Counted from the first letter of the stretch, positions 9,756 through 18,880 are shown. The stretch: 64,000 bases of DNA from CAVYXF01 sp963772335 (GCA_963772335.1 CAVYXF010000001.1:868001-932000); one strand, 5' to 3'. Notes: generated by a model not told the origin, from the letters alone. Numbers and translations are program-made.

Positions 9756-9923
9756 AAAGCCCCCTCACCCGGACGCCTGACGGCGTCCGCCCTCTCCCGC
9801 GAGGGGAGAGGGCTGGTCTCAGCCAGCTGAAGGGCCGCGCTTCACAGCGAGCACTGCATGCCCTCTCCCCTCGCGGGAGAGGGCATGCAGGTCCGAAAGG
9901 ATCGAGCCGGGTGAGGGGGCTTT
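9756..9923. repeat. Long palindromic intergenic repeat element
   Basis: A 168-base element bounded by perfect 17-base inverted repeats (9756-9772 and 9907-9923, AAAGCCCCCTCACCCGG and its complement). Inside are two further GC-rich palindromes built from CCCTCTCCC and GGGAGAGGG, near 9791-9813 and 9860-9882. It fills nearly all the space between the MscS and DUF2339 genes. A related, rearranged copy lies inside pntAB (60880-60972). A short open frame across it is repeat-encoded and not a gene. Confidence 0.8.
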
Positions 9924-9954
9924 CGCTTCGCGGCATTTGCGTCCGGGGTGACTG

Positions 9955-12852
9955 ATGGACATCTCCTTCGCGATTCTCGTCCTGCTGTTCATCTTCGGGC
10001 CCTATATCTTTACCGGCCTCATTGCTCGCCGCCTGTGGCGGATCGAGCGCGTGACGAAGGCGACGGCCGCTGAGCTCGGCGATCTGCAGACGGTCAGCCT
10101 CGCCCAGGCCGAGGAGATCGCAGCGCTACGGCGGGAAATCCGGGCGATGGGCGGTATGCCGGCAGAGGACGCCGCTTTCGAAAGCGCGGCCGCGCCGGCA
10201 GAAGAAGACTGGTCGCGCGAGGAGGCCTCAGCAGCAGCAGAGCCGCCGCCCGAAGAAGCAGCAGTGCCTGCGGGCATGGGCTGGGGCGGCCGACTTGGCG
10301 GCTGGTTGCGCGGAGGCGGCCTCGAGCGGCAGTTCGGAGCGGTGCTCCCAGTGTGGATCGGCGGCGTTGCGCTCGCCTTTGCTGGGTTCTTCCTGGTCAA
10401 ATATTCGATCGAGAACGATCTGGTCGGGCCGGAGATGCGGGTCGTGCTCGGCGGGCTGCTCGGCCTTGCGCTGCTCGCGGCCGCGCATTGGGTCGGCTAC
10501 CGTGTGAGCGTCGAGAGCGCCGAGCGCATCGCCCAATCGCTGGCGGGCGCCGGTATCGCCGTGCTTTACGTCTCCGCCTATGCGGCGAGCGTGCTTTACG
10601 GCCTTCTGCCGCCGCTGCTTGGCTTCATCGCCATGATCGCCGTTACCGCGATCGCTGTGGTGCTGTCGCTACGCCATGGCCCGCCAATCGCGCTCCTCGG
10701 CCTCATCGGCGGCTTCCTTACGCCTGCGCTGATCCGCTCCGATCAGCCATCGGCGATGCTGCTGTTCCTCTATCTCTATCTGGTCTTTGCCGCCCTGATC
10801 GTGCTGGTGCGGCGAAAGGGGTGGTGGCCTTTGGCCTTCCCGGCCTTACTCCTGGCCTTTCTTTGGGTGGTCGCGTGGATCTTCTCCGACGCCTTCCGCC
10901 CCGATGAGGTGCTCTGGGCCGGGCTGTTCCTCGCCGCCGTCGCGGGAACCATCGTCGCCGCCTCGCGCGAGCGCTACAGCGCCGAACTGGCCGCCGTCAG
11001 CTCCTGGCGTGATGTGCTCTCACTGCATAACCGCGCCTTCCTCCTCAACACCATCGCACTCGCCGGCGCCTTTGCGCTGTTCGCGGTGCTCGCCTTCAAT
11101 GCTCGGTTCGGCGCCCAGGATTGGATGCTGTTCGGCGTGCTGGCAGTGGGAGCGGTGACGCTTGCCACCTTCGATCCGCGCCTCTATGGCTTTGCACCCT
11201 GGGCGGCGATGGCGGTCAATCTGGTCATGCTCGCGGGATGGGAACCGGAAAGCGCCCGCGCGATTGCCATCGCAGTCACGGCTTTCGGCGCGCTCTACAC
11301 CATCAGCGGTCTGCTCCTGTTCCGCAGCGCCGCCTACCCGCTGCTCTGGGCTGGGCTCGCGGTTATTGCTGCGACCGGTTATTACCTGCTCGCCTATTTC
11401 CGCCTGACCGGGCCTGCCTCCATAATCGGGCCGACGGAAGCGCACCTGCCGGTGACGACCGCCGAGCCGCCGGTCATCGCGCTGCCGCCAGGGGCCCCGC
11501 CTCCGGTCTCGCCACCCGTGATCGACACACCGCCCAATCTCAAACCGGTCGAGCCGCTGGTGGAAGGGGTGCGCGAGGCGGCGGGAGTGCTCCCGCATCT
11601 TTGGGGTGCGGTGGCCTTTGCGCTTGCTGCGCTGTTTTTCGGTGCGGCACTGCGCGCGGCTCGAAGCCTTGATCCTTCGCCGACGAAAGACCGGGTGCTC
11701 GCCGCCTTCGCCCTGGCAACCAGTGCTTTCGTTGCGCTCGGCTGTGCCGTCGAGCTGCAGCGCGAGTTCCTGTCCGTTGCGATTGCAGCCGAGCTCCTCG
11801 CCGTCGTCTGGGTGGCGGGCCGGACGGCGATTGCATCGCTTCGCACCATCGCGGCACTGCTCGGCCTCGTCTTCGCCTTCCTGCTTCTGCCGCAGATCCT
11901 GCTGCTTATACAGCTGGCGATCTTCAGCCTGCTCGACTGGCGCGTCTATCTGCAGCCGACCTTGCCTATCGTTGAATATCCGCTGTTCCAACTCGCTTTT
12001 CCGGGCGCGATGTTCCTCCTCGCCGCCTATTCTCTGCGCAGGCAGGCGGATGGTTGGCTGGTGCGCTGCCTTGAGGCTAGCTCTGTCGCCCTGTTTGGGC
12101 TGTGGGGCTATTACAGCGCCTCCAAGCTGTTCCATCCGGGTGAGAACGTGCTGTTTGCCGAAAGCGGCTTTCTCGAGCGCGGGGTGATCACCAATGTGCT
12201 GTTTGCCTATGGGCTGGTCTGCCTGATCGCCGGCCGCTGGTATGCGCGCCGGGCGTTCGTAGTCAGCGGTGGGCTGCTGGTTTTTATCGCGCTGTTCCGT
12301 ATCGTCTATTTCGACCTGATCATGAAGAACCCGCTCTGGTATCATAGCGAGGTGCCCGGCATTGCCATCGCGAACGCACTCGCCACCACCTTCGGTCTTC
12401 CGATGCTGTGGAGCTGGATCGCCGCGCGGGAGACTGCCGCCTCCACGCGGCCCTGGCTCGTGCGGCTGGGCCGCCCCATGCCGGCCCTGATGCTCATCTT
12501 CGCCTTTGCCTGGCTCAGCCTTGAGATCCGGCGCGCCTATCAAGGGCCGTTCCTCGACGGCCAGGAGATGTCGGATGCCGAGCTCTACACCTATTCCGTG
12601 GCCTGGCTCGTCTTCGGTCTTGCGCTGTTGTTCTTCGGCACGCTGCGAAGCAGCCAGGTGCTGCGCTTTGCCTCGCTCGCAGTCATGCTGGCCACGATTT
12701 CCAAAGTCTTTCTCGTCGACGCGGCGAGCCTTACAGGCCTCTTCCGTGTGTTTTCATTTCTGGGACTTGGTCTAAGCCTGATCGGACTCAGCTATTTCTA
12801 CAGCCGCTTCGTGTTTGCCAGCGAGAGCGGCGCGGCATCGTCGCCCAGCTGA
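9955..12852 (+). CDS. DUF2339 polytopic membrane protein
   Basis: 965 residues starting at the ATG at 9955. An N-terminal anchor is followed by a short coiled-coil-like and Ala/Glu-rich linker (to about residue 100), then about twenty or more hydrophobic segments filling the rest, broken by a proline-rich loop near residues 495-530. Length and layout match the DUF2339 (PF10101) family of large inner-membrane proteins, whose function is unknown. The strong transmembrane periodicity also explains the long antisense open frames seen across it. It is separated from the upstream channel gene by the palindromic repeat. Confidence 0.85.
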   Translation: MDISFAILVLLFIFGPYIFTGLIARRLWRIERVTKATAAELGDLQTVSLAQAEEIAALRREIRAMGGMPAEDAAFESAAAPAEEDWSREEASAAAEPPPEEAAVPAGMGWGGRLGGWLRGGGLERQFGAVLPVWIGGVALAFAGFFLVKYSIENDLVGPEMRVVLGGLLGLALLAAAHWVGYRVSVESAERIAQSLAGAGIAVLYVSAYAASVLYGLLPPLLGFIAMIAVTAIAVVLSLRHGPPIALLGLIGGFLTPALIRSDQPSAMLLFLYLYLVFAALIVLVRRKGWWPLAFPALLLAFLWVVAWIFSDAFRPDEVLWAGLFLAAVAGTIVAASRERYSAELAAVSSWRDVLSLHNRAFLLNTIALAGAFALFAVLAFNARFGAQDWMLFGVLAVGAVTLATFDPRLYGFAPWAAMAVNLVMLAGWEPESARAIAIAVTAFGALYTISGLLLFRSAAYPLLWAGLAVIAATGYYLLAYFRLTGPASIIGPTEAHLPVTTAEPPVIALPPGAPPPVSPPVIDTPPNLKPVEPLVEGVREAAGVLPHLWGAVAFALAALFFGAALRAARSLDPSPTKDRVLAAFALATSAFVALGCAVELQREFLSVAIAAELLAVVWVAGRTAIASLRTIAALLGLVFAFLLLPQILLLIQLAIFSLLDWRVYLQPTLPIVEYPLFQLAFPGAMFLLAAYSLRRQADGWLVRCLEASSVALFGLWGYYSASKLFHPGENVLFAESGFLERGVITNVLFAYGLVCLIAGRWYARRAFVVSGGLLVFIALFRIVYFDLIMKNPLWYHSEVPGIAIANALATTFGLPMLWSWIAARETAASTRPWLVRLGRPMPALMLIFAFAWLSLEIRRAYQGPFLDGQEMSDAELYTYSVAWLVFGLALLFFGTLRSSQVLRFASLAVMLATISKVFLVDAASLTGLFRVFSFLGLGLSLIGLSYFYSRFVFASESGAASSPS

Positions 12853-12940
12853 CGGAACCGAGGCCTGATCCGGGGTGTTCTCCGGCCATCCAGCCGGACA
12901 TGACACGAGCGCTGAAATCCGCCGGCGGAGCCTTTGTTTG

Positions 12941-13010
12941 CGCGTCGGATTTGTCCGAAAACCGGTTCCCAGCCCACTTTCGTGGGGCCATGCTTTTCGG
13001 TCCGACGAGC
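12941..13010. repeat. Rhizobial-type intergenic palindrome
   Basis: The sequence contains ATTTGTCCGAAAACCGGTTCCC followed by a degenerate complementary half and CATGCTTTT. This is the core of a palindromic repeat very common between genes in Hyphomicrobiales. It lies between the DUF2339 and ABA4-like genes. The family assignment is from recognition, not from a database search. Confidence 0.6.
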
Positions 13011-13058
13011 TAAGCCGACGAAATGCCTTTGCGGGACACACTTCATACGAGGGCAGCC

Positions 13059-13481
13059 ATGACACCGGAGCAGGTCTTCAACATTGCCAATGTGTTTGCC
13101 CTGGTGGGGTGGATCGTGCTGGCCTTCCTGCCCTCGCATCGCGCGGCGGTTGAAGGCATTGCGCGCACGGTGGTGCCGGCACTGTTGTCGATTGCTTATG
13201 TCGTGGTGCTCGTCCCAGCCCTGTTCGGCACCAATGTCGGCTCGGTCGCCTCATGGGAAAGTGTTGCGGCGATGATCGGGCAGCCTTGGCTCTTGATCGC
13301 GGGCTGGCTGCACTATCTGGCGTTCGATCTCCTGGTCGGCACCTGGGAGGTCGAGACGGCACGTAAGGAGGGCATTCCGCATATCGCCGTGCTGCCTTGC
13401 CTGCTTCTGACCTTCATTCTCGGCCCGATCGGCTTCCTCGCCTTCCTGATCGTGCGCTGGACGCTCGGACACCGCTGGTGA
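13059..13481 (+). CDS. ABA4-like (DUF4281) membrane protein
   Basis: 140 residues from the ATG at 13059; an in-frame ATG at 13023 would add 12 residues. Four hydrophobic helices are visible. The sequence starts MTPEQVFNIAN, has WLHYLAFDLLVGTW in the middle and ends with FILGPIGFLAFLIVRW. This pattern fits the ABA4-like family (PF14108), named after the plant protein needed for neoxanthin synthesis. Bacterial members are widespread and uncharacterised. There is no carotenoid gene in the window, so the plant role should not be transferred. Confidence 0.75.
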   Translation: MTPEQVFNIANVFALVGWIVLAFLPSHRAAVEGIARTVVPALLSIAYVVVLVPALFGTNVGSVASWESVAAMIGQPWLLIAGWLHYLAFDLLVGTWEVETARKEGIPHIAVLPCLLLTFILGPIGFLAFLIVRWTLGHRW

Positions 13482-13514
13482 GCCAGATTGGCACGGCACG
13501 TTACGCGCTGTGCC

Positions 13515-13610
13515 GTCATCCCTGCGCAAGCAGGGACCCAGTACTCCGCAGCATCCCGGTTCTATCGCAAATGCCGGCGTTTACTGGGTTTCCGCTTTCA
13601 CGGGGATAAC
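13515..13610. repeat. Inverted pair of REP-like palindromes
   Basis: Two copies of the GTCATCCCTGCGCAAGCAGG-type palindrome lie head to head at 13515-13543 and 13582-13610, the second in reverse orientation (ACTGGGTTTCCGCTTTCACG). Such paired REPs are the typical mobilised unit of REP families. The same family recurs around the GIY-YIG gene at 35.6-36.0 kb. It lies between the convergent ABA4-like and manC genes. Confidence 0.7.
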
Positions 13611-13660
13611 GGTCATGCCGTTGGCTTCACATCAGCCGATCACATCACCTCGGAGCGTCG

Positions 13661-15075
13661 CTATTCCGCGGCCCGGCCGTAAATATCCTCGTAGCGGACG
13701 ATGTCGTCCTCGCCGAGATAGGAGCCCGACTGCACCTCGATGAGGTAGGCCGGAATCCGCCGGGATTGGTGAGGCGATGGCGCGCGCCGAGCGGGATGTA
13801 GGTCGACTGGTTCTCGTTGAGAAGCTGCACCTGATTGTCGATAGTGACCTCCAGCGTGCCCTCCACCACGATCCAGTGCTCAGCGCGGTGATAATGGCTT
13901 TGCAGCGAAAGCTGCGCACCGGGCTTCACCATGATGCGCTTCACCTGGAAGCGGTCTCCGCGATCGAGACCCTCAAACCAGCCCCAGGGGCGGTAGACGC
14001 GCTTATGGAACACGACTTCCGGCCGGTTATTGGCCTTCAACTCGTCGACCACGTCCTTTACCGACTGCGCGTGCTCCTTCGAGGCAACGAGAATGGCGTC
14101 CTTGGTGGCAACCACCAGCACGTCCTCAAGGCCGACGACGGCAAGGCAGGCGCTGTCTGAATAGGCGTAGCTGCGCTTGGTATCGCGGAAGATCACATCA
14201 CCATGCGCGGCGTTGGCGTCCGCATCCTTGTCGATGACCTCCCAGATCGCCGGCCAGGCGCCGAGATCGCTCCATTGGCCGGTGAGCGGCACGCAGCAGA
14301 CATTGGCCGCCTTCTCCATAATCGCATAGTCGATCGAGATATCCGGCACCGCGCCATAGACTTCCGGGTCGAGCCGCAGGAAATCCAGATCCACCGAGGA
14401 GCGCAGCAGCGCCCGGCGGCAACCCTCGATGATGTCCGGAGCGTGGGTTTCGAAAGCCGCGATCAGCGCCTTGGCCGAGACGAGGAAAATGCCGGCATTC
14501 CAGTAAAAATTGCCGCTCGCCACGTAGGCTGCCGCATTCTCCTGGTTCGGCTTCTCGACGAAGCGCTTCACTGGAAGCGCCACACCTTCGCCTTCCGCCT
14601 CGATATAGCCATAGCCGGTATGCGGGCCGGTCGGCTTGACGCCGAAAGTGATCAGCGCGCCATCCCTGGCGGCCGGAACCCCGCGCATCACCGTCTGCCG
14701 GAAGGCTTCCGGATCGGGGATGATGTGATCGGAGGGAGCGAGCAGTAGGAGCGCGTCCCCGTCCTTCTCCGCTGCGAGCAGCGCTCCGATTGCCGCGGCC
14801 GGCGCGGTGTTGCGTCCGACCGGCTCCAACACAATGGAAGCCGGCGCGATGCCGATCTCGCGGAGCTGCTCGGCAATAATGAAGCGATGGTCGTTGCCGC
14901 CAAGTATTACCGGAGCTGCAAATGCCGGGGAGGCAAAGCGCTCGCAGCTCATCTGAAAAAGAGATTTATCCCCGCCGGTCAAGGCAAGAAATTGCTTCGG
15001 ATATGCTTTGCGCGATAAGGGCCAAAGACGTGTGCCGGAACCACCAGACAAAATGAATGGATGAATCAAGGACAT
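13661..15075 (-). CDS. manC: Mannose-1-phosphate guanylyltransferase / mannose-6-phosphate isomerase (frameshifted)
   Basis: About 471 residues once one missing base is restored. The N-terminus carries the nucleotidyltransferase signature LSGGSGTRLWPLSRKAYPKQ, and the C-terminal cupin domain has the metal-site region LQSHYHRAEHWIVVEGTLEV. The enzyme makes GDP-mannose for exopolysaccharide or LPS, and the cupin half isomerises mannose-6-phosphate. Near 13757-13762 a one-base deletion shifts the frame: as written the protein ends with an unrelated tail at 13645, while the other frame gives the canonical ending IPAYLIEVQSGSYLGEDDIV and a stop at 13661. The start at 15075 has a strong ribosome site (AAGGAGAGGG). 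A sequencing indel is the likeliest cause. Confidence 0.88.
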
Positions 15076-15154
15076 CAATCCCTCTCCTTGTTGAGGGCGC
15101 CACTATTTCATTTTTGCCGGAATGAGGCTACTGGCGCCTTGCAGATAGGTAAAA

Positions 15155-15685
15155 TTAGCCACCACTGTGGAAGGCGGGATGGCGCACCTTGTCTCCAGGC
15201 TTGAGGCCCAGCCTGTTGGCGCTGCCGCCGGCCATCTCGATCACGGCGAGAGCGGGGCCCTCGGAGGGAATGATTCGCTCGGAAAACGGCTCGGTGTTGG
15301 TCTCAATATGCGAAATGAGGCCATCGCGCCGGACGAAGATCATGTCCAGCGGGATGTAAGTATTCTTCATCCACATCGAGATGTCCTGCTCCCGGTCGTA
15401 GAGGAACAGCATCCCCTCATCGGCACCGATGGAGCTGCGAAACATCAGGCCCGTGCTGCGCTCGCTGTCATTGTCGGCGACTTCAACGTTGATTTTGTGC
15501 GCACCAGTCTGAGTGAGGAAGGTGAGTGACTGCTTGTCGAGGGCCGAGGCTGCCATGGCGAGGAGGCAAGCCGCCGCGGAGAAAGAAAGCAGGGCGGATA
15601 GGACCGCCCCGCGTCTATTAACTTCAACTGACGCAACCAGGCGGGTCACGTCAGTGGGACGTAGGGAAAGTCGAGGTTGCTCCAT
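15155..15685 (-). CDS. DUF192 family exported protein
   Basis: 176 residues if started at the ATG at 15685. A GTG at 15649, one base past the stop of the cold-shock gene, would give a tighter signal peptide and translational coupling. A hydrophobic signal (ALLSFSAAACLLAMAASA) precedes a compact domain with NVEVADNDSERSTGLMFR, DISMWMKNTYIPLDMIFV and AGGSANRLGLKPGD, all hallmarks of DUF192 (PF02643). The family is small, exported and of unknown biochemical role. It overlaps or abuts the upstream double cold-shock gene, an arrangement suggesting a single transcript. Confidence 0.8.
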   Translation of the reverse strand: MEQPRLSLRPTDVTRLVASVEVNRRGAVLSALLSFSAAACLLAMAASALDKQSLTFLTQTGAHKINVEVADNDSERSTGLMFRSSIGADEGMLFLYDREQDISMWMKNTYIPLDMIFVRRDGLISHIETNTEPFSERIIPSEGPALAVIEMAGGSANRLGLKPGDKVRHPAFHSGG

Positions 15686-16229
15686 CCGGACGGAGTTCGG
15701 CAGCCATGAGCCCTTTAGGCCCGTTGCCATATCGGACCAGAACCGTTTGTCCTGGCCTGAGCTCGGCGAACCCATAGCGACGCAACGTCTCCATATGCAC
15801 GAAGATGTCCTCGGTGCCTTCGCCTCGGGTGACGAAGCCAAAGCCCTTCAGGCGATTGAACCACTTTACCGTGGCGCGCTGCCAATCACTTTCCGCTGTA
15901 ACGGTCACATGAGTCCGTTGCGGCAATTGTGACGGGTGGATGGCCGTGCTCTCATCCATCCCGAGGATACGGAACGCCTGCAGACCACGATCCCGGGGTA
16001 GCACTTCGCAGACCACCCGAGCGCCTTCATAGGCGGTCTGATAACCGTCACGTCGAAGAACCGTTACATGCAGAAGAATGTCTGGCATGCCATTGTCAGG
16101 GACAATGAAGCCATAACCTTTCGATGCATCAAACCACTTTATCTGGCCGGCAAGTACGACGACATCGACACCGGCTTGTTCGGCCGGCTGACCGAACGAC
16201 GAGACAACTGGAGGTGTTTTGTCCCCCAT
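15651..16229 (-). CDS. Two-domain cold shock protein
   Basis: 192 residues with two cold-shock OB-fold domains. The first has IKWFDASKGYGFIVPDN (about residues 27-43), the second TVKWFNRLKGFGFVTR (about residues 119-134) followed by DIFVHMETL. Both RNP1-type motifs (KGYGFI and KGFGFV) are intact, so both domains should bind single-stranded nucleic acid. The first domain is divergent at RNP2 (DILLHVTVL). Tandem-CSD proteins are typical of alphaproteobacteria and may act as RNA chaperones or regulators. The start is the ATG at 16229 after a GGGGGATTA ribosome site. The downstream DUF192 gene is probably co-transcribed. Confidence 0.9.
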   Translation of the reverse strand: MGDKTPPVVSSFGQPAEQAGVDVVVLAGQIKWFDASKGYGFIVPDNGMPDILLHVTVLRRDGYQTAYEGARVVCEVLPRDRGLQAFRILGMDESTAIHPSQLPQRTHVTVTAESDWQRATVKWFNRLKGFGFVTRGEGTEDIFVHMETLRRYGFAELRPGQTVLVRYGNGPKGLMAAELRPDGATSTFPTSH

Positions 16230-16790
16230 TTTTGTAATCCCCCGCTTTTACTTCACTTGTAATAACCATTTGCTCGGTCAGGGTTCCGCCTTGCCTAACC
16301 ATTGCAAATCGTTAACCGAACATATCATCGGCGATAACGCAGACCAGCGAAATTTCATCCGCCCTGGATAAGTCCTTCACCGCGCTTACGCTGACGCTCC
16401 TGGCATCGCACTGCAACAGAGTGCTTAGCAATTGTTTTCAATGAAGATTTTTAACCGTCCTACGCCCTTTCCCCTACTCACTCTCGGCAACCTCTACGGG
16501 ATTATCCGTACTGAAAAACCCCAATCACAACCTATGCGGGTACGCATAGACCGCGTGTTTTCGCTCAAATCACTGTGCACCGACGATCAGGGGTGGAGGG
16601 GGTATCCTGCCAGGCTCCCCGCCTTCCCGATTAACTATTTGGGCAAGATTGGGCGGAAATAAGATGCCTTGTGGATTGTGGCCAGATGAGGATTGGCGCG
16701 GCGCACGAGCGATGATGGTTTTTCGGCGGGCACGCCGTTGCTACATTGAAGGCGGCAATCGTCCGATCAGCGACCCTTAGGGAGGTGCTC
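16230..16790. other. Intergenic region with probable cold-shock leader
   Basis: This divergent spacer of about 560 bases sits between the double cold-shock gene and the glyoxalase gene. Cold-shock genes often have long structured 5' leaders, and this region is less GC-rich than its neighbours, but I could not identify a defined thermosensor fold. A small open frame at 16432-16662 shows no recognisable protein character. No RNA gene was recognised. Confidence 0.35.
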
Positions 16791-17210
16791 ATGAAATATC
16801 TACACACGATGGTGCGTATCACCGATGTCGACCAATCGCTTGATTTCTATTGCAATAAGCTCGGCCTCAAGGAGGTCCGGCGCATCGAAAACGAGAAAGG
16901 GCGCTACACGCTGATCTTTCTCGCAGCCCCGGGCGATGAAAGCGCACAGGTCGAGCTCACCTACAATTGGGATCCGGAGGAATATGCTGGCGGGCGCAAT
17001 TTCGGCCACCTTGCCTATGCGGTGGATAACATCTACGAAACCTGCGAGCGTCTGATGAAGGGCGGCGTCACCATCAACCGCCCGCCACGCGACGGCCGCA
17101 TGGCTTTCGTGCGCTCCCCAGACAACATCTCGATCGAGATCCTGCAGAAGGAGGGCTCGCTGCCGCCGCAAGAGCCCTGGGTGTCGATGCCCAACACCGG
17201 CGTCTGGTAG
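16791..17210 (+). CDS. Glyoxalase I-like VOC protein (lactoylglutathione lyase)
   Basis: 139 residues. The ATG at 16791 follows a strong ribosome site (AGGGAGGTG). The VOC fold shows as paired beta-alpha-beta units: LHTMVRITDVDQSLDFY at the start and FGHLAYAVDNIYETCE in the second half. The four metal ligands of glyoxalase I can be matched: His in YLHT, Glu in QVELTY, His in FGHLA and Glu in SIEIL. Glyoxalase I isomerises the methylglyoxal-glutathione hemithioacetal to S-lactoylglutathione. Length and ligands fit GloA well. Confidence 0.85.
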   Translation: MKYLHTMVRITDVDQSLDFYCNKLGLKEVRRIENEKGRYTLIFLAAPGDESAQVELTYNWDPEEYAGGRNFGHLAYAVDNIYETCERLMKGGVTINRPPRDGRMAFVRSPDNISIEILQKEGSLPPQEPWVSMPNTGVW

Positions 17211-17450
17211 CCACGCCTCGCGCATACTGCGCTTTGCTACGATTACGGGAAGCGCTGCCAACAGGTAAGCAGCGTGTTCCCGTAATCCACGACCGGCTCG
17301 CCACAGCGCCCCTCTGTCTCTCAGGGGTGAGGCAAAAACGGTTGAATGGTCCGGCGGAAATATGCGACCCAGGGGTGGGGTGAGGGCAATCTGCCCTCTG
17401 ACGATCCGTGCGCCCGGCAGGGCGCCTTCCAGTCATAGGGGTGATGGTTG

Positions 17451-18041
17451 ATGTCGCTTTTCGTTACGCGTTTGCGACGGCTGCTGCCGTGTGCTCTGCT
17501 GGCAACGCTCGGCTTTCTCGCCTTTGACAGCGTCCTCTCCCCGGCCGTCGCGCAGGAGTGGCGCGTCAATAAGGCAAAGAGCAGCGTTTCCTTGCAACTC
17601 ACCGTCGACGGCCAGGCCATCGAGGCGCAGTTCGCCAACTATAAGTTCGACATCCGCTTCGATCCCGATGAGCCGGAGGATAGCCAGATCACCGGCATGA
17701 TCGACATGACGAGTCTGAGCACCGGGGACGCCCAGCGCGACGCACTGCTCTACTCGCCCGAATGGCTGAACGGAGCGGTCCATCCGGCGCTGCGGCTTGC
17801 CTCCACCGCAATCAAGCAGGTCGACGACGGCAATTATCAGATGCAGACTGACCTCACGGTGAAGGACGTCACCAAACGTATCGTTGTGCCGCTCATTGTC
17901 GAGGATGAGGGCACATCGGGCAAAATCCGTGCGCAGATCAACACAAGCCGGAGCGCCTTCGGCATCGGCCAAGGGGCGGATGATGCATCGGATGACCTCG
18001 CCATCACCATCAACCTCACCGCGACCCATCTGACGAATTAG
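17451..18041 (+). CDS. YceI family periplasmic protein
   Basis: 196 residues from the ATG at 17451. An N-terminal signal peptide (LLPCALLATLGFLAFDSV) is followed by a lipocalin-like YceI domain: WRVNKAKSSVSLQL, YKFDIRFDPDEPEDSQI, MTSLSTGDAQRDALL and a late DLTVKDVTKRIVVPL. YceI proteins bind isoprenoid-type lipids in the periplasm. Many genomes place them with a cytochrome b561, which is absent here. It is followed about 100 bases later by the LigD-type phosphoesterase gene on the same strand, with no obvious functional link. Confidence 0.88.
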   Translation: MSLFVTRLRRLLPCALLATLGFLAFDSVLSPAVAQEWRVNKAKSSVSLQLTVDGQAIEAQFANYKFDIRFDPDEPEDSQITGMIDMTSLSTGDAQRDALLYSPEWLNGAVHPALRLASTAIKQVDDGNYQMQTDLTVKDVTKRIVVPLIVEDEGTSGKIRAQINTSRSAFGIGQGADDASDDLAITINLTATHLTN

Positions 18042-18139
18042 TTGGTGGGGTGCGGAAACGGGGCGAACCGTGAAGCGTTTCGGCAAGGATATCTCCGCGG
18101 CGGCTTCGATATCCGCCTGAGCCAACCGAGCTGAGACCC

Positions 18140-18880
18140 ATGGACGACAAGCCGCTCTCCAGATACCGCGCCAAGCGCGACTTCACCCGAACCTCCGAGC
18201 CGAGTGATAACAGAGCGACGCGCAAATCGAAACGGCTGCGCTTCGTCATCCAGCGGCATGCCGCCAGGCAGCTTCACTACGACCTGCGACTGGAGCTGGG
18301 CGGCGTGTTTAAATCCTGGGCGGTTGCCAAGGGGCCCTCGCTCAATCCGAAGGACAAGCGGCTCGCCGTCGAGGTCGAGGACCACCCGCTCGATTACGGC
18401 GACTTCGAAGGTACGATCCCCAAAGGCGAGTATGGTGGCGGCACGGTGCAGCTCTGGGACCGGGGCTATTGGGCGCCCGAAGGCGACAAGACACCCGAGC
18501 AGGGCCTTGCCGACGGCGATTTCAAATTCACGCTTGATGGCGAGCGCCTGCATGGCAGCTGGGTGCTGGTGCGCATGAAGCGGGACTGGACAGGTGGAAA
18601 GCGCACCAACTGGCTGCTGATTAAGCACCGCGATGAATTTGCCGTTGAGGAGGAGGGCGATGCCATCCTTGCGGAGGACCGCTCGGTCGCATCCGGCCGC
18701 AGCATGGCGGCGATTTCCGCAGGCGAGGAGCCAGGGCCGGCGCCGTTCATGACGCGCAGACGGAAAGCTGCGGCGCCCGACGCGGTATGGAACTCGAATC
18801 GTGATGAGGATGCCGAGGAGAAACCGCGGCCGGTTAAAGTCGGAACCAAGAAGAAGCCGGCCGCAAAGGCGCGCGGCTGA
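18140..18880 (+). CDS. Stand-alone LigD-type 3'-phosphoesterase
   Basis: 246 residues matching the phosphoesterase (PE) domain of the bacterial end-joining ligase LigD. The catalytic and metal residues of that domain are present: His40, His46, Asp48 and Arg50 in RHAARQLHYDLRLE, then His82 and Tyr86 in EDHPLDYGDF. PE domains trim 3'-phosphate and 3'-ribonucleotide ends before ligation. No ligase or polymerase domain follows; the protein ends in a Lys/Arg-rich tail, so it is a free-standing PE. No ku gene is in the window. The next gene downstream is the SOS-box-linked DUF763 gene, suggesting a local DNA-repair theme. Confidence 0.88.
   Translation: MDDKPLSRYRAKRDFTRTSEPSDNRATRKSKRLRFVIQRHAARQLHYDLRLELGGVFKSWAVAKGPSLNPKDKRLAVEVEDHPLDYGDFEGTIPKGEYGGGTVQLWDRGYWAPEGDKTPEQGLADGDFKFTLDGERLHGSWVLVRMKRDWTGGKRTNWLLIKHRDEFAVEEEGDAILAEDRSVASGRSMAAISAGEEPGPAPFMTRRRKAAAPDAVWNSNRDEDAEEKPRPVKVGTKKKPAAKARG

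Noticed and set aside
9683..9955. A 90-residue ORF between the MscS and DUF2339 genes
   Set aside because: It is the translation of the palindromic repeat and has no protein-like features.
11020..12543. A 507-residue antisense ORF under DUF2339
   Set aside because: GC-rich shadow of a real membrane protein gene, with charged low-complexity translation and no family resemblance.
16432..16662. A 76-residue ORF in the cold-shock leader region
   Set aside because: No ribosome site, no family character and atypical composition.
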